A DNA stretch of 64,000 nucleotides from Azotobacter salinestris (GCF_009363155.1 NZ_CP045303.1:186001-250000), one strand, 5' to 3'. Positions 10,029 through 22,290 are shown, counted from the first letter of the stretch. A program made the numbers and translations. Notes: generated by a model not told the origin, from the letters alone.

Positions 10029-11446
10029 AACAGTTGCACCGTACCGAGAGTCAAGAAGTAATGGAGGTGGAGCGAAGGGGCGGCGTTATCCTGCCGGCGA
10101 GCGCTGCCAACCTCCGGGGATGAACGGCGTGAGCTCGGCGAAACCTTATGACATAGCGAAGCGCACGGTATGGGAAGCCTACCGGCAGGTCAGGGCCAAC
10201 CGCGGTGCTGCCGGCATCAACGATGAAACCCTCGACGATTTCAAGCGGGACCTGTCAAAGAATCTCTACAAGCTGTGGAATCGGATGTCGTCGGGGTCGT
10301 ACTTCCCGCCACCGGTCAAGCAGGTAGAGATTCCCAAGGCATCGGGAGGCACGCGCAAGCTGGGAGTGCCCACGGTCGGTGACCGTGTTGCGCAAACCGT
10401 GGTCAAGTTTCTCATCGAGCCGGGGCTGGACTCGATCTTCCATCCGGACTCCTATGGGTACCGGCCAGGACGATCGGCGAAGCAGGCGGTGGCGATCACG
10501 CGTGAACGCTGCTGGCGATACGACTGGGTGGTGGAGTTTGATATCAAGGCAGCTTTCGATCACATCGATCATGGACTGCTGATGAAGGCGGTGCGCGCGC
10601 ACATCAAGGAGGACTGGATTCTTCTGTACATCGAGCGGTGGCTGGTTGCGCCGTTCGAAACGGCAGATGGCGCGCGCGTTCCACGCGAGCGTGGTACCCC
10701 GCAAGGAGGGGTGATCAGTCCGATCTTGATGAACTTGTTCATGCATTACACTTTCGATACCTGGATGCAACGCACCAGCCCTAACTGCCCGTTTGCCCGC
10801 TACGCCGATGATGCGGTGGTGCATTGCCGCAGTCGGAAACAAGCGGAGTACGTGATGCGCTCCATTGCCTCACGGCTGGCTGCCTGTGGCTTGATGATGC
10901 ACCCAGGGAAATCGAAGGTTGTGTACTGCAAGGACAGTAACCGTGGCGCAGACTATCCGCATGTGAGCTTTACCTTCCTCGGTTTCACCTTCAGGCCGAG
11001 GAAGGCACTCAGCAAACAAGACAGGCGCTTCACGAGCTTCCTTCCGGGAGCGAGCGCGGATGCCTTGAAGCGGATGCGGCAAGCGGTGCGCAGGTGGCGA
11101 CTCAATCGCCAAACCCACGTGACGCTAGCCGACGTGGCTCGGCTCTACAATCCGGTGATACAGGGGTGGTGGCACTACTATGGCTCGTTCTATCGAACGG
11201 CCATGCTTGGCATCTTCCAACACATTGACCGCGCACTTGAGCGCTGGGCCCGACGAAAGTACAAGGCCCTTCACAGGAGCAAGCGGCGCATTAGCCAATG
11301 GCTGGACAAGATGCGGACGGTGGCACCCCGGCTGTTCCATCACTGGCGAGTGGCCGGGCAGCAAGGTTGGATAACAGGAGCCGTATGACGCGAGAGTGTC
11401 ACGTACGGTTCTGCGAGCGGCTGTGGGGGCAGATCCTGCGGTCGAC
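10029..11446 (+). mobile_element. Group II intron 3, 5'-truncated
   Basis: This has the domain IV region (GAACAGTTGCACCGTACCGA), an intact reverse transcriptase, domain V at 11380-11413 (GAGCCGTATGACGCGAGAG...CGTACGGTTC) and a 3' end ...CGGTCGAC. The approximately 0.5-0.6 kb of domains I-III expected before the ORF is missing: the flank is a fragment of another gene. It should therefore be unable to splice. The 3' exon is an IS5-type transposase fragment. Confidence 0.7.
10120..11388 (+). CDS. ltrA: Group II intron reverse transcriptase/maturase (intron 3)
   Basis: 422 aa, intact. Motifs: [44 protein letters not shown] with both catalytic aspartates, and [13 protein letters not shown] in the maturase domain. 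It is the closest relative in the window of the RT in intron 2. The protein may be functional in trans although its own intron RNA lacks its 5' part. Confidence 0.85.
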   Translation: MNGVSSAKPYDIAKRTVWEAYRQVRANRGAAGINDETLDDFKRDLSKNLYKLWNRMSSGSYFPPPVKQVEIPKASGGTRKLGVPTVGDRVAQTVVKFLIEPGLDSIFHPDSYGYRPGRSAKQAVAITRERCWRYDWVVEFDIKAAFDHIDHGLLMKAVRAHIKEDWILLYIERWLVAPFETADGARVPRERGTPQGGVISPILMNLFMHYTFDTWMQRTSPNCPFARYADDAVVHCRSRKQAEYVMRSIASRLAACGLMMHPGKSKVVYCKDSNRGADYPHVSFTFLGFTFRPRKALSKQDRRFTSFLPGASADALKRMRQAVRRWRLNRQTHVTLADVARLYNPVIQGWWHYYGSFYRTAMLGIFQHIDRALERWARRKYKALHRSKRRISQWLDKMRTVAPRLFHHWRVAGQQGWITGAV

Positions 11447-11820
11447 TCACCACTTCGGCGCGAAAGCCCACATCGGTGCCGACGAAGACTCGGGCCTGGT
11501 GCATAGCGTGGTGGTGACCGCCGCCAATGTTGCGGACATCACCCAGGTCGACAAACTGCTGCACGGCGAGGAAAACGAATGCCGCGCAGATGGTGACGCT
11601 GTTTGCCCTATCGAATCTGTGGATGGCCCGCCGACATTTGCTGGCCAGCGCAGGAGAGGTGCGCCTGTGATGCGGAAAGTGGCCGCCGCGGGGTGCTCGC
11701 GACGGCTGAAAACACCGAAATGAGCGAGTGATCCGATCATTTTTGATCGGCTCGCCTCTTTCAAAATCGGCGGTGGATGAAGTCAGCCCAAAATACATGG
11801 CTACTTCAGACCATCCTTAG
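11447..11820 (+). mobile_element. IS5-family remnant with internal deletion
   Basis: The sequence codes [21 protein letters not shown] and continues to LLHGEEN, then jumps to a 3' end segment with [19 protein letters not shown]-type coding in another frame. The rest matches the 3' end of the IS5-type copy at 56641-57833, including the terminal TACTTCAGACCATC. The middle of the transposase (about 250 bp) is deleted. Its 5' part was separated from it by intron 3. Confidence 0.75.
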
Positions 11821-14735
<2,915 letters not shown>

Positions 14736-14776
14736 CGCGCGGGGCCATGTGTTATCTCACAAGGAGAGTTTGCCCC

Positions 14777-16480
14777 ATGACTCAGAAGAGCCCCGCGAAC
14801 GGGCGCGATAGCAACCACTTCGACGTGATCATCCTCGGCTCGGGCATGTCCGGCACCCAGATGGGGGCCATCTTGGCCAAAAAACAGTTTCGCGTGCTGA
14901 TCATCGAGGAGTCGTCGCACCCGCGGTTCACGATCGGCGAATCGTCGATCCCCGAGACGTCTCTTATGAACCGCATCATCGCTGATCGCTACGGCATTCC
15001 GGAGCTCGACCACATCACGTCGTTCTACTCGACGCAACGTTACGTCGCGTCGAGCACGGGCATCAAGCGCAACTTCGGCTTCGTGTTCCACAAGCCCGGC
15101 CAGGAGCACGACCCGAAGGAGTTCACGCAGTGCGTCATTCCCGAGCTGCCGTGGGGGCCGGAGAGCCATTATTACCGGCAAGACGTCGACGCCTACTTGT
15201 TGCAAGCCGCCATTAAATACGGCTGCAAGGTCCGCCAGAAGACTAACGTGACCGAATACCACGCCGATAAAGACGGCGTCGCGGTGACCACCGCCCAGGG
15301 CGAACGGTTCACCGGCCGGTACATGATCGACTGCGGAGGACCCCGCGCGCCGCTCGCGACCAAGTTCAAGCTCCGCGAAGAACCGTGTCGCTTCAAGACG
15401 CACTCGCGCAGCCTTTACACGCACATGCTCGGGGTCAAGCCGTTCGACGACATCTTCAAGGTCAAGGGGCAGCGCTGGCGCTGGCACGAGGGGACCTTGC
15501 ACCACATGTTCGCGGGCGGCTGGCTCTGGGTGATTCCGTTCAACAACCACCCGCGGTCGACCAACAACCTGGTGAGCGTCGGCCTGCAGCTCGACCCGCG
15601 TGTTTACCCGAAAACGGACATCTCCGCGCAGCAAGAATTCGACGAGTTCCTCGCGCGGTTCCCGAGCATCGGGGCGCAGTTCCGGGACGCCGTGCCGGTG
15701 CGCGACTGGGTCAAGACCGACCGCCTGCAGTTCTCGTCGAACGCCTGCGTCGGCGACCGCTACTGCCTGATGCTGCACGCGAACGGGTTCATCGACCCGC
15801 TCTTCTCCCGGGGGCTCGAGAACACCGCGGTGACCATCCACGCGCTCGCGGCGCGCCTCATCAAGGCGCTATGCGACGACGACTTCTCCCCCGAGCGCTT
15901 CGAGTACATCGAGCGCCTGCAGCAAAAGCTTTTGGACCACAACGACGACTTCGTCAGCTGCTGCTACACGGCGTTCTCGGACTTCCGCCTATGGGACGCG
16001 TTCCACAGGCTGTGGGCGGTCGGCACAATCCTCGGGCAGTTCCGGCTCGTGCAAGCCCACGCGAGGTTCCGCGCGTCGCGCGACGAGGGCGACCTCGATC
16101 ACCTCGACAACAACCCCCCGTACCTCGGGTACCTGTGCGCGGACATGGAGGAGTACTACCAGTTGTTCAACGACGCCAAAGCCGAGGTCGAGGCCGTGAG
16201 CGCCGGGCGCAAGCCGGCCGAGGAGGCCGCGGCGCGGATTCACGCCCTCATCGACGAACGAGACTTCGCCAAGCCGATGTTCGGCTTCGGGTACTGCATC
16301 ACCGGGGACAAGCCGCAGCTCAACAACTCGAAGTACAGCCTACTGCCGGCGATGAAGCTGATGTACTGGACGCAAACCAGCGCGCCGGCAGAGGTGAAAA
16401 AGTACTTCGACTACAACCCGATGTTCGCGCTGCTCAAGGCGTACATCACGACCCGCATCGGCTTGGCGCTGAAGAAGTAG
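14777..16480 (+). CDS. prnC: PrnC, monodechloroaminopyrrolnitrin 3-halogenase
   Basis: Flavin-dependent halogenase that chlorinates monodechloroaminopyrrolnitrin at position 3 to give aminopyrrolnitrin. 567 aa, the known length. An N-terminal FAD-binding loop (VIILGSGMSGTQMG) and the GWLWVIPFNNHP segment, its version of the WxWxIP motif, are visible; FIDPLFSRGLENT matches PrnC. The ATG at 14777 follows AAGGAGAG at 14761. A 41-bp gap separates it from prnB, which is the longest intergenic space in the operon and could hold secondary regulation. Confidence 0.96.
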   Translation: MTQKSPANGRDSNHFDVIILGSGMSGTQMGAILAKKQFRVLIIEESSHPRFTIGESSIPETSLMNRIIADRYGIPELDHITSFYSTQRYVASSTGIKRNFGFVFHKPGQEHDPKEFTQCVIPELPWGPESHYYRQDVDAYLLQAAIKYGCKVRQKTNVTEYHADKDGVAVTTAQGERFTGRYMIDCGGPRAPLATKFKLREEPCRFKTHSRSLYTHMLGVKPFDDIFKVKGQRWRWHEGTLHHMFAGGWLWVIPFNNHPRSTNNLVSVGLQLDPRVYPKTDISAQQEFDEFLARFPSIGAQFRDAVPVRDWVKTDRLQFSSNACVGDRYCLMLHANGFIDPLFSRGLENTAVTIHALAARLIKALCDDDFSPERFEYIERLQQKLLDHNDDFVSCCYTAFSDFRLWDAFHRLWAVGTILGQFRLVQAHARFRASRDEGDLDHLDNNPPYLGYLCADMEEYYQLFNDAKAEVEAVSAGRKPAEEAAARIHALIDERDFAKPMFGFGYCITGDKPQLNNSKYSLLPAMKLMYWTQTSAPAEVKKYFDYNPMFALLKAYITTRIGLALKK

Positions 16481-16504
16481 TCGGCCGACGACGACACAAA
16501 AACG

Positions 16505-17596
16505 ATGAACGACATTCAATTGGATCAAGCGAGCGTCAAGAAGCATCCCCCGGGGGCGTACGACGCGACCACGCGCCTGGCCGCGAGCTGGTACGTCGCG
16601 ATGCGCTCGGACGACCTCAAGGACAAGCCGACGGAGTTGACGCTCTTCGGCCGTCCGTGCGTGGCGTGGCGCGGAGCGACGGGGCGGGCCGTGGTGATGG
16701 ACCGCCACTGCTCGCACCTAGGCGCGAACCTGGCTGACGGGCGGGTCAAGGACGGGTGCATCCAGTGCCCGTTTCACCACTGGCGGTACGACGAGCAGGG
16801 CCAGTGCGTTCACATCCCCGGCCACAGCCAGGCGGTGCGCCGGCTGGAGCCCGTGCCGCGCGGGGCGCGCCAGCCGACGTTGGTCACCGCCGAGCGATAC
16901 GGCTACGTGTGGGTCTGGTACGGCTCCCCGCAGCCGCTGCACCCGCTGCCCGAAATCGCCGCGGCCGACGTCGACAACGGCGACTTTATGCACCTGCACT
17001 TCGCGTTCGAGACGACGACGGCGGTCTTGCGGATCGTCGAGAACTTCTACGACGCGCAGCACGCGACCCCCGTGCACGCGCTCCCGATCTCGGCCTTCGA
17101 GCTCAAGCTCTTCGACGATTGGCGCCGGTGGCCGGAGGTTGAGTCGCTGGCCCGGGCGGGCGCGTGGTTCGGTGCCGGGATCGACTTCACCGTGGACCGG
17201 TACTTCGGCCCCCTCGGCATGCTGTCGCGCGCGCTCGGCCTGAACATGTCGCAGATGAACCTGCACTTCGATGGCTACCCCGGCGGGTGCGTCATGACCG
17301 TCGCCCTGGACGGAGACGTCAAATACAAGCTGCTCCAGTGTGTGACGCCGGTGAGCGACGGCAAGAACGTCATGCACATGCTCATCTCGATCAAGAAGGT
17401 GGGCGGCGCCCTGCGCCGCGCGACCGACTTCGTGCTGTTCGGGCTGCAGACCAGACAGGCAGCGGGGTACGACGTCAAAATCTGGAACGGGATGAAGCCG
17501 GACGGCGGCGGCGCGTACAGCAAGTACGACAAGCTCGTGCTCAAGTACCGTGCGTTCTACCGGGGCTGGGTCGACCGCGTCGCGAGTGAGCGGTGA
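16505..17596 (+). CDS. prnD: PrnD, aminopyrrolnitrin oxygenase (Rieske)
   Basis: Rieske arylamine N-oxygenase that oxidises the amine of aminopyrrolnitrin to the nitro group of pyrrolnitrin, the last step. The Rieske 2Fe-2S ligands are present as CSHLGANLADG and CPFHHW (C-x-H then C-x-x-H). NFYDAQHATPVHAL carries the mononuclear iron site of the family. 363 aa, the known length. Electrons normally come from reduced flavin made by PrnF, whose gene follows with a TGATG overlap but is truncated here. Confidence 0.96.
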   Translation: MNDIQLDQASVKKHPPGAYDATTRLAASWYVAMRSDDLKDKPTELTLFGRPCVAWRGATGRAVVMDRHCSHLGANLADGRVKDGCIQCPFHHWRYDEQGQCVHIPGHSQAVRRLEPVPRGARQPTLVTAERYGYVWVWYGSPQPLHPLPEIAAADVDNGDFMHLHFAFETTTAVLRIVENFYDAQHATPVHALPISAFELKLFDDWRRWPEVESLARAGAWFGAGIDFTVDRYFGPLGMLSRALGLNMSQMNLHFDGYPGGCVMTVALDGDVKYKLLQCVTPVSDGKNVMHMLISIKKVGGALRRATDFVLFGLQTRQAAGYDVKIWNGMKPDGGGAYSKYDKLVLKYRAFYRGWVDRVASER

Positions 17597-17754
17597 TGCG
17601 TGAAGCCGAGCCGGTCTCGGCCGCGTCGCTCCGCCAGGCGCTCGCGAACCTGGCGAGCGGCGTCACGGTCATCACGGCGTACGGCGCGGCGGGCCCGCTT
17701 GGGCTCGCGGCCACCAGCTTCGTGTCGGTGTCGCTCTTTCCGAGGTATTCATGA
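17596..17754 (+). pseudogene. prnF: PrnF flavin reductase, truncated
   Basis: The first 49 or so codons match the prnF flavin reductase found directly after prnD in other pyrrolnitrin clusters (LRQALANLASGVTVITAYGA through SFVSVSLF, the start of a flavin-reductase FMN-binding domain). The frame then reads PRYS and stops at 17754. The break falls near 17740, ten bases before the ATG of the antiporter gene. The remaining two-thirds of the reductase, including most of the flavin-binding fold, is absent, so it cannot be active. Confidence 0.88.
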
Positions 17755-18995
17755 CTATCTGGCTGTTGCAACTCGTGCTGGTGATCGCGCTCTGCAACGT
17801 CTGCGGCCGCATTGCCGAACGGCTCGGCCAGTGCGCGGTCGTCGGCGAGATCGCGGCCGGTTTGCTGTTGGGGCCTTCGCTGTTCGGCGTGATCGCACCG
17901 AGTTTCTACGACGTGTTGTTCGGCCCACGTGCGCTGTCAGCGATGGCGCAAGTCGGCGAAGTCGGCCTGGTACTGCTGATGTTTCAGGTCGGTCTGCATA
18001 TGGAGTTGGGCGAGACGCTGCGCGGCAAGCGCTGGCGCATGCCCGTCGCGATCGCAGCGGGCGGGCTCGTCGCACCGGCCGCGATCGGCATGATCGTCGC
18101 CACCGTCTCGAAAGGCACGCTCGCCAGCGACGCGCCGGCGCTGCCCTATGTACTCTTCTGCGGTGTCGCACTTGCGGTATCAGCGGTGCCGGTGATGGCG
18201 CGCATCATCGACGACCTGGCGCTCAGCGCCATGGTGGGCGCACGGCACGCAATGTCTGCCGCGATGCTGACGGATGCGCTCGGATGGATGCTGCTTGCAA
18301 CGATTGCCTCGCTATCGAGCGGGCCTGGCTGGGCATTTGCGCGCATGCTCGTCAGCCTGCTCGCGTATCTGGTGCTGTGCGCGCTCCTGGTGCGCTTCGT
18401 GGTTCGACCGACGCTTGCGCGGCTCGCATCGACTGCGCATGCGGCGCGCGACCGCTTGGCCGTGTTGTTCTGCTTCGTAATGGCGTCGGCACTCGCGACG
18501 TCGCTGATCGGATTCCATAGCGCATTTGGCGCACTTGCGGCGGCGCTGTTCGTGCGGCGCGTGCCCGGCGTCGCGAAGGAGTGGCGCGACAACGTCGAAG
18601 GTTTCGTCAAGCTTGTGCTGATGCCGGTGTTTTTCGCGTATGCGGGGCTGCATGTGTCGGTCGGCACGATCGACGACGCGGCATCATGGATGTGGTTCGG
18701 TGTATTCCTCGCGGGCGGATTCATCGGCAAGTTCGGCGGCAGCTATCTGGGCGCGCGTGCCACCGGGCTTGCGCCACACGATGCGATGCTGGTGAGCTCG
18801 TTGATGAATACGCGCGGCTTGATGGAGCTAATCGTCCTGTCAATCGGTCTGCAGATGCAGATCCTTCCGCCAAGGGTCTACACGATCCTCGTGGTGTTCG
18901 CGCTGGTGACGACGGCGCTGACCGCACCGCTGGTTCGATTCACGCTGCGCGTGCAATCGCGCGCGACGCCAGCAATCCCGGATGCCGGCAAGTGA
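17751..18995 (+). CDS. CPA2-type cation/proton antiporter (KefB/NhaP-like)
   Basis: Membrane antiporter, 414 aa, with about 12-13 hydrophobic segments and no cytoplasmic TrkA-N domain. GEIAAGLLLGPSLFG is the signature of the Na+/H+ exchanger domain, and SSLMNTRGLMELIVLSIGLQ is the conserved late helix of CPA2 proteins. It starts at 17751, overlapping the tail of truncated prnF, with CCGAGG as ribosome-binding site. It is on the same strand as prnABCD and may be co-transcribed. Its codon use (GCG/CGC-rich) differs slightly from the downstream block and recalls Burkholderia-type genes, an impression only. A role in tolerance to pyrrolnitrin is speculation. Confidence 0.85.
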   Translation: MTIWLLQLVLVIALCNVCGRIAERLGQCAVVGEIAAGLLLGPSLFGVIAPSFYDVLFGPRALSAMAQVGEVGLVLLMFQVGLHMELGETLRGKRWRMPVAIAAGGLVAPAAIGMIVATVSKGTLASDAPALPYVLFCGVALAVSAVPVMARIIDDLALSAMVGARHAMSAAMLTDALGWMLLATIASLSSGPGWAFARMLVSLLAYLVLCALLVRFVVRPTLARLASTAHAARDRLAVLFCFVMASALATSLIGFHSAFGALAAALFVRRVPGVAKEWRDNVEGFVKLVLMPVFFAYAGLHVSVGTIDDAASWMWFGVFLAGGFIGKFGGSYLGARATGLAPHDAMLVSSLMNTRGLMELIVLSIGLQMQILPPRVYTILVVFALVTTALTAPLVRFTLRVQSRATPAIPDAGK

Positions 18996-19009
18996 AGCGC
19001 GCCAGACAT

Positions 19010-19314
19010 GTATACGCCGAGCCCATTTGGAGGCAATTCTCGCTCAGGACGAGGAACCCTTCAGTCGTGCCTGGATGGAGCAGACCTTCGAGCAGTACTG
19101 GGACTATGCCCGCCATGTCGTGGGCTGGACCAACAGCATGTTGGTGCCACCCGCCGAGCACGTGCTTCAACTGCTCGGTGCCGCCAGCCAGGTACAGCCG
19201 CTGGCCAGCGCCATTACCAATGCTTTCGACGACCCGCGCCAGTTCGCACCCTGGTGGTTCGACGCCGAGCAATGCCATGCCTTTATCACAAAAATGAGCC
19301 AACAGGCCGCCTGA
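19010..19314 (+). pseudogene. C-terminal fragment of a StyA-like FAD monooxygenase
   Basis: The open frame reads RAWMEQTFEQYWDYARHVVG, then WTNSMLVPPAEHVLQLLGAA and ends near HAFITKMSQQAA. This resembles the C-terminal helical part of styrene/indole monooxygenases (StyA group), which end shortly before a flavin reductase gene. The N-terminal FAD-binding two-thirds is missing, with the junction just after the antiporter stop. It is followed after 24 bp by a flavin reductase gene, as in styAB loci. Confidence 0.6.
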
Positions 19315-19338
19315 GCCAGCTTGAGGGGAGAGATCACC

Positions 19339-19878
19339 ATGAATGCCGCCACCGAAACCAAGGCTCACGATTTGCTCGATGCCGAGGGCCGCGATGTCCG
19401 CGAACTGCGCAACTTGCTGGGGCAGTTCGCTACCGGTGTGACCGTGATCACCACGCGCACCGCTGACGGCCGCAACGTCGGTGTGACCGCCAACTCGTTC
19501 TCCTCACTGTCGCTGTCGCCGGCGCTGGTGCTCTGGAGCCTGGCACGCACGGCACCGAGCCTGAAGGATTTTTGCTCGGCGAGCCACTTCGCCATCAACG
19601 TGCTAGGCGCGCACCAGCACCACTTGTCGGAGCAGTTCGCACGGGCAGCAGCTGACAAGTTCGCCGGTGTAGCTCATTCCTATGGCAAGGCGGGAGCCCC
19701 AGTGCTGGACGATGTGGTGGCAGTGCTGGTGTGCCGCAACGTCACCCAGTACGAGGGCGGTGACCACCTGATCTTCATTGGCGAGATCGAACAATACCGA
19801 TACAGCGGCGCAGAACCGCTGGTCTTCCATGCAGGCCAGTACCGGGTTGCCGCCGCGCATCCGGCACTGGCGAGCTGA
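19339..19878 (+). CDS. Flavin reductase (HpaC/StyB/PrnF-type FMN-binding domain)
   Basis: 179-aa NAD(P)H:flavin oxidoreductase of the DIM6/NTAB family, which releases free reduced flavin for a partner monooxygenase. The family features are plain: LRNLLGQFATGVTVITTRTA, GVTANSFSSLSLSPALVLWS and HFAINVLGAHQ. The frame is intact from the ATG at 19339 (ribosome-binding GAGGGGAGA). Its original partner is the truncated StyA-like gene upstream. It is the same protein family as truncated PrnF (compare GVTVIT and SFxSLSL) and the only intact flavin reductase in the window. Confidence 0.88.
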   Translation: MNAATETKAHDLLDAEGRDVRELRNLLGQFATGVTVITTRTADGRNVGVTANSFSSLSLSPALVLWSLARTAPSLKDFCSASHFAINVLGAHQHHLSEQFARAAADKFAGVAHSYGKAGAPVLDDVVAVLVCRNVTQYEGGDHLIFIGEIEQYRYSGAEPLVFHAGQYRVAAAHPALAS

Positions 19879-19979
19879 CACTGCCGATCGTTTGCCGCAA
19901 AAGGGGAGAACACCATGAAAATACGTTCGTCGGTAGCGCTGTATGGAGCCTGCTTGTTGGCCGCACATATGATTTACTA

Positions 19980-20796
19980 GGTTCTGTTGACGTATCAGCG
20001 CAGCCATAGCAAAACAGCCGCAAAAGCCAGCATTCCCTTGAAATGGCTGGCCCTCTTCTCATAGCGAGTGGTGATCCGCCGGTAGTGCTTCAGCTTGCCG
20101 AACAGGCACTCGATCACGTGCCGCTCCTTGTAGAGATGCCAGTCGCAGGAGCGTTGCTCGATGCGGTTCCGTCTGGCGGGAATGACGGCCTGGATCTGGC
20201 GCTCCTTCAGCCAGGCCAGAAGCTGGTTGGCGTCATAGCCCTTGTCGGCCAGCAGTGCCGACGTGACGATCCCCGCCATGAGTGGGATCGCCTGGCTGAT
20301 ATCGGCCGCTTGGCCTTCCGTCAGGATGAAGCGAATCGGTAACCCCAGCGCATCGGTCAACACATGGATCTTGCTGCTGAAGCCTCCTCGCGAACGCCCC
20401 AGTGCCTCCTGGGCCGCAGTACTGCTGGCCGCCCCGGCTGCACAGGCATGGGCACGCACGACGGAGCTGTCGATGCAGACGTGCTGAAGGTCAGCGTCCC
20501 GAGCCAGTACCGAGTGAAGCCGGTCCCAGACGCCGAGCCGGCACCAGCGGGTGAAGCGTTTGAAAACGCTGTTCCATGAGCCGAGGCAACGAGGCAGCAT
20601 CCGCCATTGAGCGCCGCTGCGTAGTATCCAGAGCACCGCCTCGACAAAGCGGCGACAGCCGAGAGTACGGGTCAGCCGGATCCCCTTCGTGGCGCTCAGC
20701 AGACTTTGGATACGGGACCAGTCGGTATCGCTCAGACGGCTTCTGTCAGTCATGGCAAAAGCCCAGTTTTAGCACTGGGCTTGCGTCAACAGAACC
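19980..20796 (-). mobile_element. IS5-family (IS427-group) element, intact
   Basis: About 817 bp with terminal inverted repeats GGTTCTGTTGACG at both ends and a TA target duplication (19978-19979 and 20797-20798). It contains a single intact transposase on the minus strand. A second copy at 57848-59765 is split by another IS. Confidence 0.85.
19995..20753 (-). CDS. IS5-family transposase (IS427 group)
   Basis: 252-aa DDE transposase in one uninterrupted frame. Features: CRRFVEAVLWILRSGAQWRMLP, CIDSSVVRAHACAAGA (first D), a second D in LLADKGYDANQLL and the terminal E in YKERHVIECLFGKLKHYRR. It fills the element almost from end to end. It is probably active. Confidence 0.9.
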   Translation of the reverse strand: MTDRSRLSDTDWSRIQSLLSATKGIRLTRTLGCRRFVEAVLWILRSGAQWRMLPRCLGSWNSVFKRFTRWCRLGVWDRLHSVLARDADLQHVCIDSSVVRAHACAAGAASSTAAQEALGRSRGGFSSKIHVLTDALGLPIRFILTEGQAADISQAIPLMAGIVTSALLADKGYDANQLLAWLKERQIQAVIPARRNRIEQRSCDWHLYKERHVIECLFGKLKHYRRITTRYEKRASHFKGMLAFAAVLLWLR

Positions 20797-20881
20797 TAGT
20801 GGTTAACTTGGGGTTGACCAGCTTTCTGGACGGTGGCTTGCCTGCAGGGCCTGGCTGGTACCTGCAGGAGTTTTTCCTTGA

Positions 20882-21124
20882 TCAGTTGGCAGCGGCTAGC
20901 CGTTGCTCGTAGATAGTCTGTCCGAGCGCAGTGAAGGTCATTTGTTGGAAGCCACTGCCATCCAAGCTGAGCACTACCAGCCCTTTGCGCTCCAGGCCAC
21001 GGGCTGCCCGCTGCTCACCTTGCTCCACCGGCAGCACTGACCCTTCTTTCGGGTCAGGGTAGATATGCTCGATGATCAAGGCGATCAGTTGTTCTTCTCC
21101 ATAGGAGAGCTTCACTGTGGTCAT
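20882..21124 (-). CDS. Small hypothetical protein, 80 aa
   Basis: Starts MTTVKLSYGEEQLIALIIEH, with a C-terminal part GLVVLSLDGSGFQQMTFTALGQTIYEQRL that looks like a small winged-helix or similar regulator fold. The family is not recognised. It lies between an IS5-scarred porin remnant and an IS4-type element, and nothing suggests a partner. Confidence 0.5.
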   Translation of the reverse strand: MTTVKLSYGEEQLIALIIEHIYPDPKEGSVLPVEQGEQRAARGLERKGLVVLSLDGSGFQQMTFTALGQTIYEQRLAAAN

Positions 21125-21239
21125 GGTCGTTTTCCTATTGTCCGAATGCAGTCAGGAGGGGCGACGATTTTTCAAGGCACGCTAATCCGGCCCGGAGGCT
21201 TCACATGACCTGCCCCGGTTGGCTCCGGGGGAGAGGCTA

Positions 21240-22290
21240 GAGCATTTTTACCTTATCCCGATTCATATCCGGCTGCCTCGAAGTAGTGCCTGCAGTCCTG
21301 CGCCGAGAACTGCCCGATTGCCTCGCCAATGCTCTGCCACAGCTCCGGCACGGTCCGCGCCGCCGCCTTTCGCAGCAGCGCCTTGAGCTTGGAGAAGGCC
21401 ATCTCGATCGGGTTCAGGTCGGGGCTATAGGGAGGCAGGTAGCGCAGTGTGGCTCCTGCGCCTTCAATGGCCTGGCGTACCCCCGCGACCTTGTGGGCCG
21501 GCAGGTTGTCCATCACCACGATATCGCCGGGCGTCAGCTCGGGAACCAGGACCTGCCCGACATAGGCCAGGAAGGCCGGGCCGTTCATGGCGCCGTCGAG
21601 CACCAGCGGGGCAGTTAGCCCGTCCACGCGCAGGCCGGCGGTAAAGGTCGTGGTTTTCCAGTGACCGTGAGGGATCGCGGCCAGGCAGCGCTCGCCGCGA
21701 GGGGCCCAGCCTCGCAGGCGGGCCAGGTTCGTCGCGGCGGCGGTTTCGTCGACGAAGATCAGCTTGCGCCAGTCGAAGCCGGGTTGTTCCTCGAACCACT
21801 CCTGTCGGGCTGCCTGGACGTCCGGCCGCTGCTGCTCGGCCGCATGCGCGGTCTTTTTTTGAACGTCATGCCGTGCCGGTCGAGAAACGTCCATATCGTC
21901 GCCAGGCTGACCCGAATACCGCACTCCCGCTCGAGGGTTGCGGCGAGCTCGGCCAGCGTCAGGTCGGGGGGTTGCTCAAGCAGGCCGAGCAGATAGTCCA
22001 CATGGGGATCGAGCCGCAAGCCCCGGGGCTTGCCCTGTCGGCGGGCGACGAGTTCCCCGCCTTCCCGAAAGCGCCGTACCCAGACGATCGCCGTCGCCGT
22101 GCCGACGTCGAATCGCTCGGCGGCCTGCCGAGCCGACAGCCCGCCCATGGCCGCGTCGACGACGCGTCGGCGAAGATCCGCACTGTATGCCCGAGCCATT
22201 CTGGTCTCCTTGTCCGAGCGGGAGAGGAGGACCGAAATGACCAGGAAGAGCAACCCCTGTATGTCGAATTCGTGTTTTCAAAAAATGCTC
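21240..22290 (-). mobile_element. IS630-family element 1, inserted in an IS4-type transposase
   Basis: About 1051 bp flanked by TA (21238-21239, 22291-22292), with inverted ends GAGCATTTTT and AAAAAATGCTC. It carries two overlapping transposase frames on the minus strand joined by a run of seven A residues. It interrupts the IS4-type transposase gene whose N-terminal part lies at 22291-23286. Confidence 0.85.
21253..22199 (-). CDS. IS630-family transposase, two frames with A7 slippery site
   Basis: OrfA (from 22199, [20 protein letters not shown]) carries the helix-turn-helix N-terminus. OrfB continues from the A-run at 21854-21860 with [17 protein letters not shown], then [20 protein letters not shown], a D in VMDNLPAHK and E in [12 protein letters not shown], giving the DDE triad. 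The frames overlap at AAAAAAAG, a classic site for programmed frameshifting that makes the fused transposase in many IS630 elements. Both frames end normally, so it is likely functional. Confidence 0.85.

Larger units (their letters stand above)
19915..20882 (+). pseudogene. Outer-membrane porin (phenol MetA-type), 5' remnant split by an IS
   Basis: A start at 19915 codes a signal-peptide-like MKIRSSVALYGACLLAA. After a frame change the sequence reads TYDLL, is interrupted by the IS5-type element 19980-20796, and continues VVNLGLTSFLDGGLPAGPGW then YLQEFF. That is the N-terminal pattern of the MetA-pathway/phenol-degradation transporter family. The gene then loses similarity before 20882. The piece at 25150-25269 could be its C-terminus. 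Inactive. Confidence 0.5.

Noticed and set aside
15385-16737. Long open frame overlapping prnC and prnD
   Set aside because: It is an out-of-frame shadow; PrnC and PrnD are recognised along their full lengths.
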